Assembly (NCBI RefSeq): GCF_900111885.1
Contig: NZ_FOKG01000024.1
Span: forward strand, 1 to 64,000
DNA length: 64,000 bases
Direction of reading: 5' to 3'
Source of the DNA: Amycolatopsis marina
Lineage (GTDB): Bacteria; Actinomycetota; Actinomycetes; Mycobacteriales; Pseudonocardiaceae
Shown: positions 44,660-53,909 of the stretch, piece by piece
Layout: every line of letters begins with the position of its first letter
Numbering within the stretch: position 1 is the first letter of the stretch
The notes under the pieces: generated by a model
Databases searched by the model: none
The model's input: only the letters and a program-made list of their open reading frames with translations
Told to the model about the DNA's origin: nothing
Made by a program: the position numbers and the translations under genes

Positions 44660-45148
44660 TCACAGCTCCAAGTGCATGACGTGCATCCCGACCGGTCCGA
44701 GTCGGGGATGGTCGAAGGCACGGGGAACCGTGGCGAGCGTGCGGAAACCCATCGAGTGGTACAGGTGGACCGCACCCACGTTGGTCTCCACCACGGCGTT
44801 GAACACCATCGCCCGGTACCCGTGCCCGCGTGCCGCGTCCAGCACGTGCTGGGCCAGACGCCTGCCGAGACCCCGGCCGCCGCACTCCGGGTCGACGAGG
44901 AAGGTGGCGTTCGCGACCCGGCTGATCGGCCCGTAGTTCGGCCTCAGCTGCGCCGATCCGACGATGCGCCCGCCTTCCTCGGCCACGAACACCCGCACGG
45001 GCGGCTGCGCCATCCAGATGCGTTCGGCCTGTTCCGACTCGGTGTCCGGGTCCCAGGCGATCGTCTCGCCCGCCGCGGCTATCCAGTGCCAGAACGGCCA
45101 GATCCGCGGCCAATCCTCCGTGCGTGCATCTCTGATGATCGGCGCCAT
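44660..45148 (-). CDS. GNAT-family N-acetyltransferase
   Basis: This 162-residue protein has an acetyl-CoA pyrophosphate loop ECGGRGLGRRLAQHVLDAARG (about residues 88-108). VFVAEEGGRIVGSAQLRPNYGP lies before it and NVGAVHLYHSMGFRTLATVPRAF after. It resembles PhosphinothricinNAT/RimI-like small-molecule acetyltransferases, but the substrate is unknown. The ATG at 45148 is selected; the stretch upstream belongs to the TetR gene 14 bp away, so the two may be cotranscribed. Confidence 0.85.
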   Translation of the reverse strand: MAPIIRDARTEDWPRIWPFWHWIAAAGETIAWDPDTESEQAERIWMAQPPVRVFVAEEGGRIVGSAQLRPNYGPISRVANATFLVDPECGGRGLGRRLAQHVLDAARGHGYRAMVFNAVVETNVGAVHLYHSMGFRTLATVPRAFDHPRLGPVGMHVMHLEL

Positions 45149-45162
45149 GGTTATCGGCGCCC

Positions 45163-45732
45163 TCAGTGCTCGACCAGCTGCCGGGCGATCTCCTTGGCGT
45201 TGCCGATCGCACCGGGGACCACCCCGAAGGACGCGGTGACCGTGGCGCCTTCCAGCAGCACCAGCAGAGATGTGGCGACCCGGCGCGGATTGCGCAGCCG
45301 GGCGTCCCTGGCGAGCGTGCGCAGGTAGTCCAGCATCCACAGCTTCTGCTCCCGGATGACCTCACGGCCCGGATGCGCCGCGTCCGTCAGCTCGGCCTGT
45401 GCGTTCACGAAGGCGCAGCCACGCGGGTTCTCCGTGGACATCCACTCCTCGAGCGCGTCGAACACGAGCAGCAGCCTGCGGGCGGGCGGCACTCGGGTGC
45501 CGCGCTCGACCACGCCGACGACATGCTCGCGCCAGCGCTCGTCACGGCGCGCGAGATAGTGCCCGACCAGGGTGTCCTTCGAGCCGAACCGGTCGTACAG
45601 GGTCTTCTTGGTCACCCCCGCCTCGGTCGCGATCGACTCGACGCCGACCGCGTGGATGCCGTTCTCGTAGAACAGGCGCCCGGCGACCTCGAGCACTCGC
45701 TCCGCCGCAGGAGTCATCGTCAGTTCGTCCAT
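45163..45732 (-). CDS. TetR-family transcriptional regulator
   Basis: This 189-residue repressor has an N-terminal HTH (RVLEVAGRLFYENGIHAVGVESIATEAGVTKKTLYDRFGSKDTLVGHYL) and an all-helical ligand-binding part with CAFVNAQAEL. It diverges from an EamA exporter across 81 bp that contain two ATACCGGTCGGT operator-like sites. Control of the exporter and of itself is therefore very likely. The ATG is immediately preceded by an in-frame GTG; a spaced ribosome binding site is lacking, so leaderless translation is possible. Confidence 0.92.
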   Translation of the reverse strand: MDELTMTPAAERVLEVAGRLFYENGIHAVGVESIATEAGVTKKTLYDRFGSKDTLVGHYLARRDERWREHVVGVVERGTRVPPARRLLLVFDALEEWMSTENPRGCAFVNAQAELTDAAHPGREVIREQKLWMLDYLRTLARDARLRNPRRVATSLLVLLEGATVTASFGVVPGAIGNAKEIARQLVEH

Positions 45733-45738
45733 CACCCC

Positions 45739-45790
45739 TTGACAGTATACCGGTCGGTCTAGTTAGTCTAGTAACCATACCGGTCGGTAT
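45739..45790. promoter_or_regulatory. TetR operator pair overlapping the EamA promoter
   Basis: ATACCGGTCGGT occurs at 45747-45758 and, as the full near-palindrome ATACCG-GT-CGGTAT, at 45777-45790; the sites are 30 bp apart. A perfect -35 hexamer TTGACA (45739-45744) precedes the first site, so bound repressor would cover the promoter. Confidence 0.75.
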
Positions 45791-45813
45791 ACCTCAACCG
45801 GAAAGGACGTCCG

Positions 45814-46740
45814 ATGAGGACAGACGCGGTCCCAGCCGTTGGTTTCGTACTGATGTGGAGCTCCGGTTTCATCGGCGCCACACTCGGGACCCAGCACGCC
45901 GGATCGAACACCCTGTTGATGTGGCGGTTTCTCGCCGCCACCGCACTCATCGGGCTCTGGTGGTCCCTGACTCGCAGGCGCAGGTTCACCGCGAGGGAGA
46001 TCGGGGTGCACGCGGGGGTCGGCCTGCTGTCGCAAGGCGGCTATCTGTACGGCGTCGTCATGTCGGCCGAACTCGGCGTGCCTGCTGGAATCGCGGCACT
46101 GGTCGCCGCCCTGCAGCCGATCGTCGCGGCCACGCTCAGCGGCCCGCTGCTCGGCGAGCACACCAGCCGCCCGCAGTGGATCGGACTCGCCGTGGGACTC
46201 GCCGGGGTGGCACTGGTGGTCGGCGGGGACCTGAACGGCGACTCTGGGGCTCCCACGCTCGCCTATGCCCTTCCGTTCGGGGCCATGCTCTCGCTGGTCG
46301 CGGCGACCTTCGTCGAGCGGAAGGCCGCCACGGAACTTCCGCTCGGTGACTCACTGATGATCCAGTGCGCCGGCAGCGCGGTGCTGTTCACCGGCCTGGC
46401 CATGGCGACCGGTGAGGCGGCCCCGCCCACCTCGGGGTCGTTCTGGCTGGCGGTCGCGTGGGTGGTCGTGCTCTCCACGTTCGGCGGCTACGGCTTCTAC
46501 TGGCTCAACGTCCGGCGCGGCTCGGTCACCCGCGTCTCCAGCCTGCTGTACCTGACGCCGCCCACCACGATGCTCCTCGCGCTGGTCATGTTCGGCGAGC
46601 AGGTGGCGCCGCTCGGCCTGCTCGGGCTGGCCGTCTGCCTCGGTGCCGTGCTGCTCGTCCTGCGCACCCCCACCGGGAATTCGGCGGCGGCGGTTTCGGA
46701 GGCGTCCGTTCCGGAAGCGGAGTGTCGGACCGCTGGGTGA
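45814..46740 (+). CDS. EamA/DMT-superfamily exporter
   Basis: This 308-residue membrane protein has ten helices in two EamA repeats (GFVLMWSSGFIGATLGTQHAGSNTLLMWRF... and PFGAMLSLVAATFVERKA...). The first has the typical ALQPIVAATLSGPLLGEHTSRPQWIGLAVGLAGVALVV; the second has YLTPPTTMLLALVMFGEQ. It probably exports a metabolite or xenobiotic, sensed by the divergent TetR protein. AAAGGA lies 7 nt before the ATG. Confidence 0.9.
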   Translation: MRTDAVPAVGFVLMWSSGFIGATLGTQHAGSNTLLMWRFLAATALIGLWWSLTRRRRFTAREIGVHAGVGLLSQGGYLYGVVMSAELGVPAGIAALVAALQPIVAATLSGPLLGEHTSRPQWIGLAVGLAGVALVVGGDLNGDSGAPTLAYALPFGAMLSLVAATFVERKAATELPLGDSLMIQCAGSAVLFTGLAMATGEAAPPTSGSFWLAVAWVVVLSTFGGYGFYWLNVRRGSVTRVSSLLYLTPPTTMLLALVMFGEQVAPLGLLGLAVCLGAVLLVLRTPTGNSAAAVSEASVPEAECRTAG

Positions 46741-48263
46741 TGATGGCAGGCATGCTGCTCGACACCGTCGTCACCGCGTCCGCCGACCTGGCGGCCACCC
46801 GCTCGCGCAAGGCGAAGATCGCCATCCTGGCCGAGACGTTGCGCGCGGCCCCGGTGAGCGAACTCGCCTCGGCCGTCGCCTTCCTCACCGGCGCGCCGAC
46901 GCAGGGCCGAATCGGCACCGGCTGGCGCACGCTCGTCGACCTCGAGACCCCGCCCGCGGACACTCCGTCGCTGACCCTCGGCGAGGTGGACGCCGCACTG
47001 GGCGCGATCGCGGCGGCCGGCGGCACTGGTTCCGTGGCGCGGCGGGCGACCGCGCTCACCGAACTGTTCGGCCGGGCCACCAAGGACGAACAGCGATTTC
47101 TGGTCCGGCTGCTCACGGGGGAACTACGCCAGGGCGCGCTGGAGGGGGTGATGGTCGACGCCATCGCCGCCGCGGCCGCGGTGCAGGCCGACGTCGTGCG
47201 GCGCGCGCTGATGCTGTCCGGTTCGCTGGCCGCCACCGCGAGCGCGGCGATGTCGGGTGGCACGGACGCACTCACCCGGTTCCGGATAAAGCTGGGCAGG
47301 CCGGTCCGGCCGATGCTCGCCTCCCCGGCGGAGTCCCTCGCCGAGGCGATCACCGAACTCCCCTCGGCCATCGTGGAGTACAAGATGGACGGTGCAAGGA
47401 TCCAGGTGCACCGGGAGGGCGACGAGGTGCACGTCTACACCAGGACCCTGCGGGAGATCACTGGTCAGGTCGGCGAACTGGTGGCGCTGGTCCGGGCGAT
47501 GCCGTGCGAGTCGGTCGTCCTGGACGGGGAGACGCTCGCGCTCACCGACGAGGGCAGGCCGCGGCCGTTCCAGGAGACGATGGCGCGGTTCGGCAGCACC
47601 CGCGACGAGCAGGTGCGGGCGCTGCTGCTGCGGCCGTACTTCTTCGACTGCCTGCACCTGGACGGTGTTGACCTGCTCGACGCCCCGCTGCGCGAGCGCA
47701 ACGAGGCGCTGCGCAGTGTCGCTGGCGAGCATGTCATCCCCGGTGAGATCGACCCCGTGGACGCATCCGCCCTGCTCGACAGCGCCCTCGCCGCGGGGCA
47801 CGAGGGGGTCATGGTCAAAGCGCTGGACTCGGTGTACGCGGCGGGCAGGCGTGGCCGGGCCTGGCTGAAGGTCAAACCCGTCCACACGCTCGACCTGGTC
47901 GTGCTGGCCGCGGAGTGGGGACACGGCAGGCGCACCGGTTACCTCTCGAACCTGCACCTCGGCGCCCGCGATCCGGACGGCGGCCCGCCGATCATGGTCG
48001 GCAAGACGTTCAAGGGCCTCACCGACGAACTCCTCACCTGGCAGACCGAACGGTTGCAACAGATCGAGCGCGAACGCTCCGACTGGGTCGTGCACGTCCG
48101 GCCCGAACTCGTGGTGGAGATCGAACTCGACGGTGCCCAGACGAGTACCCGCTACCCCGGCGGAGCGGCGCTGCGCTTCGCCAGGGTCGTGCGGTACCGC
48201 CCGGACAAGGACCCCGCCGACGCCGACACGATCGACGCCGTACGGGGCCTGCTCCGTGGCTGA
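46740..48263 (+). CDS. ligB: ATP-dependent DNA ligase (LigB type)
   Basis: This 507-residue ligase has an N-terminal DNA-binding domain and adenylation motif I EYKMDGARIQVHREGDEVHVYTR (Lys is the AMP acceptor). Motif IIIa region LRPYFFDCLHLDG, motif IV-V segments HEGVMVKAL and GRAWLKVKPV, and a C-terminal OB fold ending RVVRYRPDKDPADADTID follow. Size and motifs match mycobacterial LigB, a nonessential repair ligase beside NAD-dependent LigA. The start is uncertain among closely spaced GTG/ATG codons; the ATG overlapping the EamA stop is listed. Confidence 0.93.
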   Translation: MMAGMLLDTVVTASADLAATRSRKAKIAILAETLRAAPVSELASAVAFLTGAPTQGRIGTGWRTLVDLETPPADTPSLTLGEVDAALGAIAAAGGTGSVARRATALTELFGRATKDEQRFLVRLLTGELRQGALEGVMVDAIAAAAAVQADVVRRALMLSGSLAATASAAMSGGTDALTRFRIKLGRPVRPMLASPAESLAEAITELPSAIVEYKMDGARIQVHREGDEVHVYTRTLREITGQVGELVALVRAMPCESVVLDGETLALTDEGRPRPFQETMARFGSTRDEQVRALLLRPYFFDCLHLDGVDLLDAPLRERNEALRSVAGEHVIPGEIDPVDASALLDSALAAGHEGVMVKALDSVYAAGRRGRAWLKVKPVHTLDLVVLAAEWGHGRRTGYLSNLHLGARDPDGGPPIMVGKTFKGLTDELLTWQTERLQQIERERSDWVVHVRPELVVEIELDGAQTSTRYPGGAALRFARVVRYRPDKDPADADTIDAVRGLLRG

Positions 48264-48272
48264 TCGTGTCGG

Positions 48273-48491
48273 TCAGCGGGCGACCGTCTTCACCACTCCG
48301 CCGTAGTACGGGAAGTTCGCGCCGGTCCGGGTGCCGGGCCGCAGGCACAGCGCGTCCTTGCCGAGTCGCCTGATGTATCCCGAGTACTTATTGCCACAGG
48401 TCTTGATGATGTCCGACACGGCGACCTCGCCGGCCGGTGCCGTCACGAGGGTGAGTCCGGCGACGGTCGCCGCCCTGGTGATCGAACGCAT
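48273..48491 (-). CDS. Small secreted protein, unknown function
   Basis: This 72-residue protein has a signal-peptide-like N-terminus (MRSITRAATVAGLTLVTAPAGEVA) and a mature region with two cysteines (TCGNKYSGYIRRLGKDALCLRPG) that could form a disulfide. It has a good ribosome binding site (AGGGGA). It lies just downstream of a decayed HTH-protein locus on the same strand and may be a leftover partner of it. No family is recognised. Confidence 0.55.
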   Translation of the reverse strand: MRSITRAATVAGLTLVTAPAGEVAVSDIIKTCGNKYSGYIRRLGKDALCLRPGTRTGANFPYYGGVVKTVAR

Positions 48492-48545
48492 GCCTGTCCC
48501 CTGTTCGGTGAGGGTGGAATCAGTAGCAGCGGGCCGAGGAAATGC

Positions 48546-49053
48546 TTACGTGTAGTTGTTCGACGCGTTCGACCGCACGTCGAAGGCGATCCTGTAACTG
48601 ATCGGCGACTCGCCGAGCACGTCGGTGCTGACCTTCTTCTCCTTGCCGGGTGCGATGCCGCCCTTCCACAGGACCTTGTCCCACCGCACGTCTCGAATTT
48701 GACCACCGCGACGGATGGCCACTCGCGGTGCTACTCCACGACCTTCACGAGGAAGAACAGCGCCCCGCCCGCGCCCGCTCCCATCTGGCCAGCCACTCGG
48801 TTCGCGCCGCATCCTGGCACTCGCCGAGGATGTCCACCGCGAGCACGCGGACGAACTCCCAGGTGGTGTCCCAGGACGGCAGCTGCCTGCTCCGCGCCGC
48901 GGCGGACAACGCGGACTTGGAGGCCAACACCCCGTACTCGCCGCGCATCCGGTCGTAGGAAGGGCCGCCTGCGGCCCGCTTCAGTTCCCAGAGCCGGTGC
49001 GCGAACTCCGCGGCCGGTCCGGCGGACGGGTACGGGCGAGCGACCGAAGGCAG
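48546..49053 (-). pseudogene. Decayed gene: HTH-domain protein with frameshifted extracytoplasmic domain
   Basis: From 49053 to 48745 one frame encodes a plausible HTH domain (GPAAEFAHRLWELKRAAGG; GVLASKSALSAAARSRQLPSWDTTWEFVRV; EWLARWERARAG), with no ATG or GTG. A GGAGG lies 8 nt before a CTG. Protein-like sequence then continues in other frames: GAGAGGALFFLVKVVE with a stop, then VAIRRGGQIRDVRWDKVLWKGGIAPG... to NNYT and a stop at 48546. The best reading is one ancestral HTH, membrane and beta-domain protein broken by frameshifts and a lost start. A short HTH protein started by CTG is the alternative. Confidence 0.55.
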
Positions 49054-49084
49054 GCGAACTTCCTCCGAAGGAGGACAGTGTCGC

Positions 49085-50332
49085 TCAACCGCGGACCCGG
49101 CGAAACGCGTTGAGCGGGTCGTTCACACCCGCGACGACGAGCGAGCGGACGGCACCGCGACGGCGGTCCACCGGCTTGCCGGACGCGACACGATGCATCT
49201 GCTGGGTGTGCCACTGGATCTCCAGCCAGCTGTCGGCCAGCCGGATACCGGTCTTCGGGCAGAGGCGCTCCGCTTCGACATCCTCCCCGGCCAGCAACCG
49301 TGCGGGCAGGTCCGGTGTGACGGTGACCGGGCGGCCGAGCCCGATGACGTCGAGCGCGCCGGAACGCAGGGCGGCCGCCATCCCCGCGACGGTCCGGAAT
49401 CCGCCGGTGACCATCAGGGCGACATCGCTGACCTGCCGGGCCTTGGTTGCGTAGTCGAGGAAATATGCCTCCCTGCTGCGCGTGCTGGCCCTGCTGCCGC
49501 TGGTCAGACCCATCATCGCCGCGCGCTCGTAGGTGCCGCCGGAGATCTCGAGCAGGTCGATGCCCGCCTCGCCGAGCTCGCGGACGACCTCGAGCGACTC
49601 CTCCTCGGTGAACCCGCCGCGCTGGAAATCAGCGCTGTTCAGCTTCACCGACAGCGGAACGGAGTCCCCGACCTCCGCCCTGACCCGGCGCACGAGTTCG
49701 AGCAGGAATCTCCTTCGCCGCACCGCGTCCCCGCCCCAGGCGTCCGTACGCCGGTTCGTCAGCGGTGAGAGGAACTGGGAGATGAGGTACCCGTGCGCGC
49801 CGTGCAGCTGGATGCCGCGGAATCCGGCGTCGATCACCGTGCGCGCCGACACGGCGAAACGGTCGATGATGACGTCGATCTCGTTGCCGGTCAGCGCACG
49901 GGGAGTCGCGAAGACCGAGCGGACGCCGCGATCCCCGAACGGCACGGCGGACGGGGCGACCGGCTGCCGGGACAGGAAGCGCGGACTCTGCCGTCCGGGG
50001 TGGTTGAGCTGCACCCACAGCTGGGAGCCGGTTCCCGTGGAAGCCGCCGCCCACTCCCGGAACGCCCCCGCGTCGGGCTCCTCGGACACCGCGACGTTGC
50101 GCGGCTCGCCGAGCGCGCGTGGGTCCACCATCACATTGCCCGTGACCAGTACCCCTGCGCCGCCCCTCGACCAGGTGCGATACAGCTCGACGAGCTCCCT
50201 GCCGGGCCGGTTGCGGCGGTCTCCCAGCTGCTCGCTCAACGCCGACTTCGCCAACCGGTGGGGCAACACGGCGCCACAGCGCAGCGTCAGGGGCTCGGCC
50301 AGCAGTTCGACCGCCGCATTCGTCGTCGGCAT
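49085..50332 (-). CDS. NADH:flavin oxidoreductase (Old Yellow Enzyme family)
   Basis: This 415-residue FMN-binding TIM barrel has LTLRCGAVLPHRLAKSALSEQLGD at the N-terminus, LWVQLNHPGRQSP, catalytic region IQLHGAHGYLISQFLSPLTNRRTDAWGG and phosphate-binding MVTGGFRT...DVIGLGRPV. It reduces activated alkenes or related electrophiles. GGAGGGG lies before the ATG at 50332. Two TACCGGCRGTA repeats upstream suggest repressor control, as for enoate or quinone reductases that respond to electrophiles. Confidence 0.88.
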   Translation of the reverse strand: MPTTNAAVELLAEPLTLRCGAVLPHRLAKSALSEQLGDRRNRPGRELVELYRTWSRGGAGVLVTGNVMVDPRALGEPRNVAVSEEPDAGAFREWAAASTGTGSQLWVQLNHPGRQSPRFLSRQPVAPSAVPFGDRGVRSVFATPRALTGNEIDVIIDRFAVSARTVIDAGFRGIQLHGAHGYLISQFLSPLTNRRTDAWGGDAVRRRRFLLELVRRVRAEVGDSVPLSVKLNSADFQRGGFTEEESLEVVRELGEAGIDLLEISGGTYERAAMMGLTSGSRASTRSREAYFLDYATKARQVSDVALMVTGGFRTVAGMAAALRSGALDVIGLGRPVTVTPDLPARLLAGEDVEAERLCPKTGIRLADSWLEIQWHTQQMHRVASGKPVDRRRGAVRSLVVAGVNDPLNAFRRVRG

Positions 50333-50371
50333 CGACCCCTCCAGGTGGACTCGTCCGCACGAAGTTCTACC

Positions 50372-50410
50372 TACCGGCAGTAACCTACCCGAAAGTAGAT
50401 ACCGGCGGTA
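50372..50410. promoter_or_regulatory. Paired operator-like sites upstream of the flavin oxidoreductase
   Basis: TACCGGCAGTA (50372-50382) and TACCGGCGGTA (50400-50410) are two near-palindromic 11-mers 28 bp apart, in the divergent region between the oxidoreductase and the GuaB1-type gene. The layout resembles TetR- or MarR-type operators. No regulator gene is adjacent. Confidence 0.5.
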
Positions 50411-50467
50411 GGTGAGTCTGGTCCACCCCGGATCGTGCTGCTCACGACGGGCGGCGGTGTAACCTGA

Positions 50468-51913
<1,446 letters not shown>

Positions 51914-51986
51914 ACTCCGCCGCGGTTCACGCACGGCGGACACGATCTCCGGCAAAGTGAGTTGCGATCCGGCATAGCCTGGATGC

Positions 51987-52961
51987 GTGAACGATGCGGT
52001 GGAAGTAGTCGACCTCGTCAAGCGGTACCGCAGAAGCGGCCCGACCGCCGTGGACGGGCTGAGTTTCTCGGTGCCGCACGGCGAGGTGTTCGGCCTGCTC
52101 GGACCCAACGGTGCGGGAAAGACGACCACCGTTGGCGTGCTCACCACCAGGGTGCGCCCAAATTCGGGGCGGGCGCTCGTGCACGGTGTGGACGTCGTGC
52201 GCAGACCCGGGCCCGCCCGGCAACTACTGGCCGTGGTGCCCCAGCGCAACAATTTGGACCGCTCGCTCAACATCCGGCAGAACCTGATCTTCCATGCGAT
52301 CTATCACGGCGTCGGCAGGGCGGAGCGCAACCGGCGTGCGGACGAGATCCTGGAGCGGATGGGCCTGGCCGACCAGGCGAAGGCACGCATCGACTTCGTC
52401 TCAGGTGGACAGTCCCAGCGAGTGATGATCGCCAGAGCGCTGATGCACCGGCCGAAGGTGCTGTTTCTCGACGAGCCCTCCACCGGCCTGGATCCACAGG
52501 CGCGGCTGTTCGTGCACGAGCGGGTCGCCGAGCTGCGCACGGAGGGCGTGACGGTCGTGCTCACGACCCACGACATGGACGAGGCCGCGAAACTCTGTGA
52601 CCGGGTGGGCATCGTGGACCACGGAAAGCTGCTCGCGCTGGACAGCCCGACGGCGCTCACCCGCTCGCTGCCGGGCAGCACCACGCTCACCGTCACCGTC
52701 AACGTGAACGGACACGACCCGGAGCGCGTCGCGGAAGAACTGTCCGTTGTAGATGGCGTGGAGCGCGCGGAGCGGATCTCCTCCTCCACAGCGGACGGAA
52801 CCGCACAGTTCCGGCTCTACACCGAGTACGAGCCACCGGTCGTGCTGCCACAGGTGCTCAAGGCGACCGGAGCCACCGGGTGCGAGGTCACCGATCTCTC
52901 GATCGGCACCCCGAGCCTCGAAGACGTCTTCATTCACCTGACCGGACGGGACCTGCGATGA
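51987..52961 (+). CDS. ABC exporter ATP-binding protein (DrrA type)
   Basis: This 324-residue ATPase has Walker A GPNGAGKTTTVGVL, Q-loop VVPQRNNLD, signature SGGQSQRVMIARALM, Walker B VLFLDEPSTGLDP and H-loop TTHDMDEAAKLCDRVGI. The C-terminal region is DrrA-like and ends SLEDVFIHLTGRDLR. It pairs with the ABC-2 permease whose start overlaps its stop by 4 bp. DrrAB pairs export drugs or lipids; no biosynthetic genes are nearby to hint at the cargo. Confidence 0.93.
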   Translation: MNDAVEVVDLVKRYRRSGPTAVDGLSFSVPHGEVFGLLGPNGAGKTTTVGVLTTRVRPNSGRALVHGVDVVRRPGPARQLLAVVPQRNNLDRSLNIRQNLIFHAIYHGVGRAERNRRADEILERMGLADQAKARIDFVSGGQSQRVMIARALMHRPKVLFLDEPSTGLDPQARLFVHERVAELRTEGVTVVLTTHDMDEAAKLCDRVGIVDHGKLLALDSPTALTRSLPGSTTLTVTVNVNGHDPERVAEELSVVDGVERAERISSSTADGTAQFRLYTEYEPPVVLPQVLKATGATGCEVTDLSIGTPSLEDVFIHLTGRDLR

Positions 52962-53776
52962 CCACGACCCAACCCGCGGCCGGCACCGCTTCGCACGGGG
53001 TCGGCGTCTCGCTGCGCACCTTCCTCGCCGTGCTCTGGCGCGACGTCTTCGTGACCGGGAGGGAACTCGGCCCCTTCCTGGCACAGGTCGTGATCCAGCC
53101 GTTCTTCATGCTGTTCATCTTCGGCAAGGTCCTCACCGGCATCGGTTACGTCGACGACAGCTTCGTACAGATCCTGCTGCCGGGAATCGTCGCGCTGAAC
53201 GGGTTCGTCGTCGCGCTGCAGAACACCACGATGCCGCTGGTGATGGACTTCTCCTGGACCAGGGAGATCGAGGACAGGCTGCTCGCTCCGATGCCGATCC
53301 CACTGGTGGCCATCGAGAAGATGCTCTTCGGGGCGATCCGCGGGATCGTCGCGGCGCTGCTGATGATCCCGGTCGGCTTCGTCATGCTGGAAGGCATTCA
53401 CTGGCCCGCCTCGGCCTGGCCGGGCGTCGTCGGCATGATCGTGCTCGGCTCGCTGGCCGGCGCGGCGATCGGGATGACGATCGGCACGCTCATCAACCCG
53501 CGCCGGATCAACATCATGTTCGCGGTGATCCTGATTCCGCTGATGTTCACCGGCTCGACGCAGTTCCCCTGGCACGCGCTGGACGATCTGCGGTGGTTCC
53601 AGGTGGTGTGCGCGATCAACCCGTTGACCTATGTCAGCGAAGGCATGCGGGACCTGCTCATCGGCGACCAGGTCGAGTCCATTCCGCTGTGGCTGGACGT
53701 CCCGATCATCCTGCTCGCGCTGGTGATCTTCGGCGCGATCGGCATCAAGGGATTCATGCGCCGCGCCCTCGACTGA
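52958..53776 (+). CDS. ABC-2 exporter permease (DrrB type)
   Basis: This 272-residue membrane protein has six helices. Family landmarks are RDVFVTGRELGPFLAQVVIQPFFMLFIFG, LPGIVALNGFVVALQN, TREIEDRLLAPMPIPLVAIEKML and the late IMFAVILIPLMFTGSTQFPWHALDDLRWFQVVCAINPLTYVSEGMRDLLIG typical of DrrB/NodJ. The ATG at 52958 overlaps the ATPase stop; upstream in-frame codons lie inside that gene. Two palindromes follow the stop. Confidence 0.92.
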   Translation: MTTTQPAAGTASHGVGVSLRTFLAVLWRDVFVTGRELGPFLAQVVIQPFFMLFIFGKVLTGIGYVDDSFVQILLPGIVALNGFVVALQNTTMPLVMDFSWTREIEDRLLAPMPIPLVAIEKMLFGAIRGIVAALLMIPVGFVMLEGIHWPASAWPGVVGMIVLGSLAGAAIGMTIGTLINPRRINIMFAVILIPLMFTGSTQFPWHALDDLRWFQVVCAINPLTYVSEGMRDLLIGDQVESIPLWLDVPIILLALVIFGAIGIKGFMRRALD

Positions 53777-53796
53777 GACCGACTCGCGTCCGTATC

Positions 53797-53816
53797 GCAC
53801 TTTCCCGGGAAAGTGC
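53797..53816. repeat. GCACTTTCCCGGGAAAGTGC palindrome, copy 9
   Basis: The core of a 32-bp perfect palindrome spanning 53791-53822, the longest symmetry seen in the family here. Confidence 0.95.
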
Positions 53817-53838
53817 GATACGTGTGTGCGCAACTATC

Positions 53839-53858
53839 GCACTTTCCCGGGAAAGTGC
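53839..53858. repeat. GCACTTTCCCGGGAAAGTGC palindrome, copy 10
   Basis: A perfect copy 42 bp from copy 9. The spacer between them is nearly the reverse complement of the spacer between copies 5 and 6. Confidence 0.95.
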
Positions 53859-53909
53859 GAGGCTTGCGGCGGCGGGGCCACGGCCGAAGCGGCCGTGGCC
53901 CCGCTCCGC

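Noticed and set aside
43105-44775. Long minus-strand open frame across fumC
   Set aside because: It is the antisense shadow of fumC. Its start lies in the GNAT gene and no motif is present.
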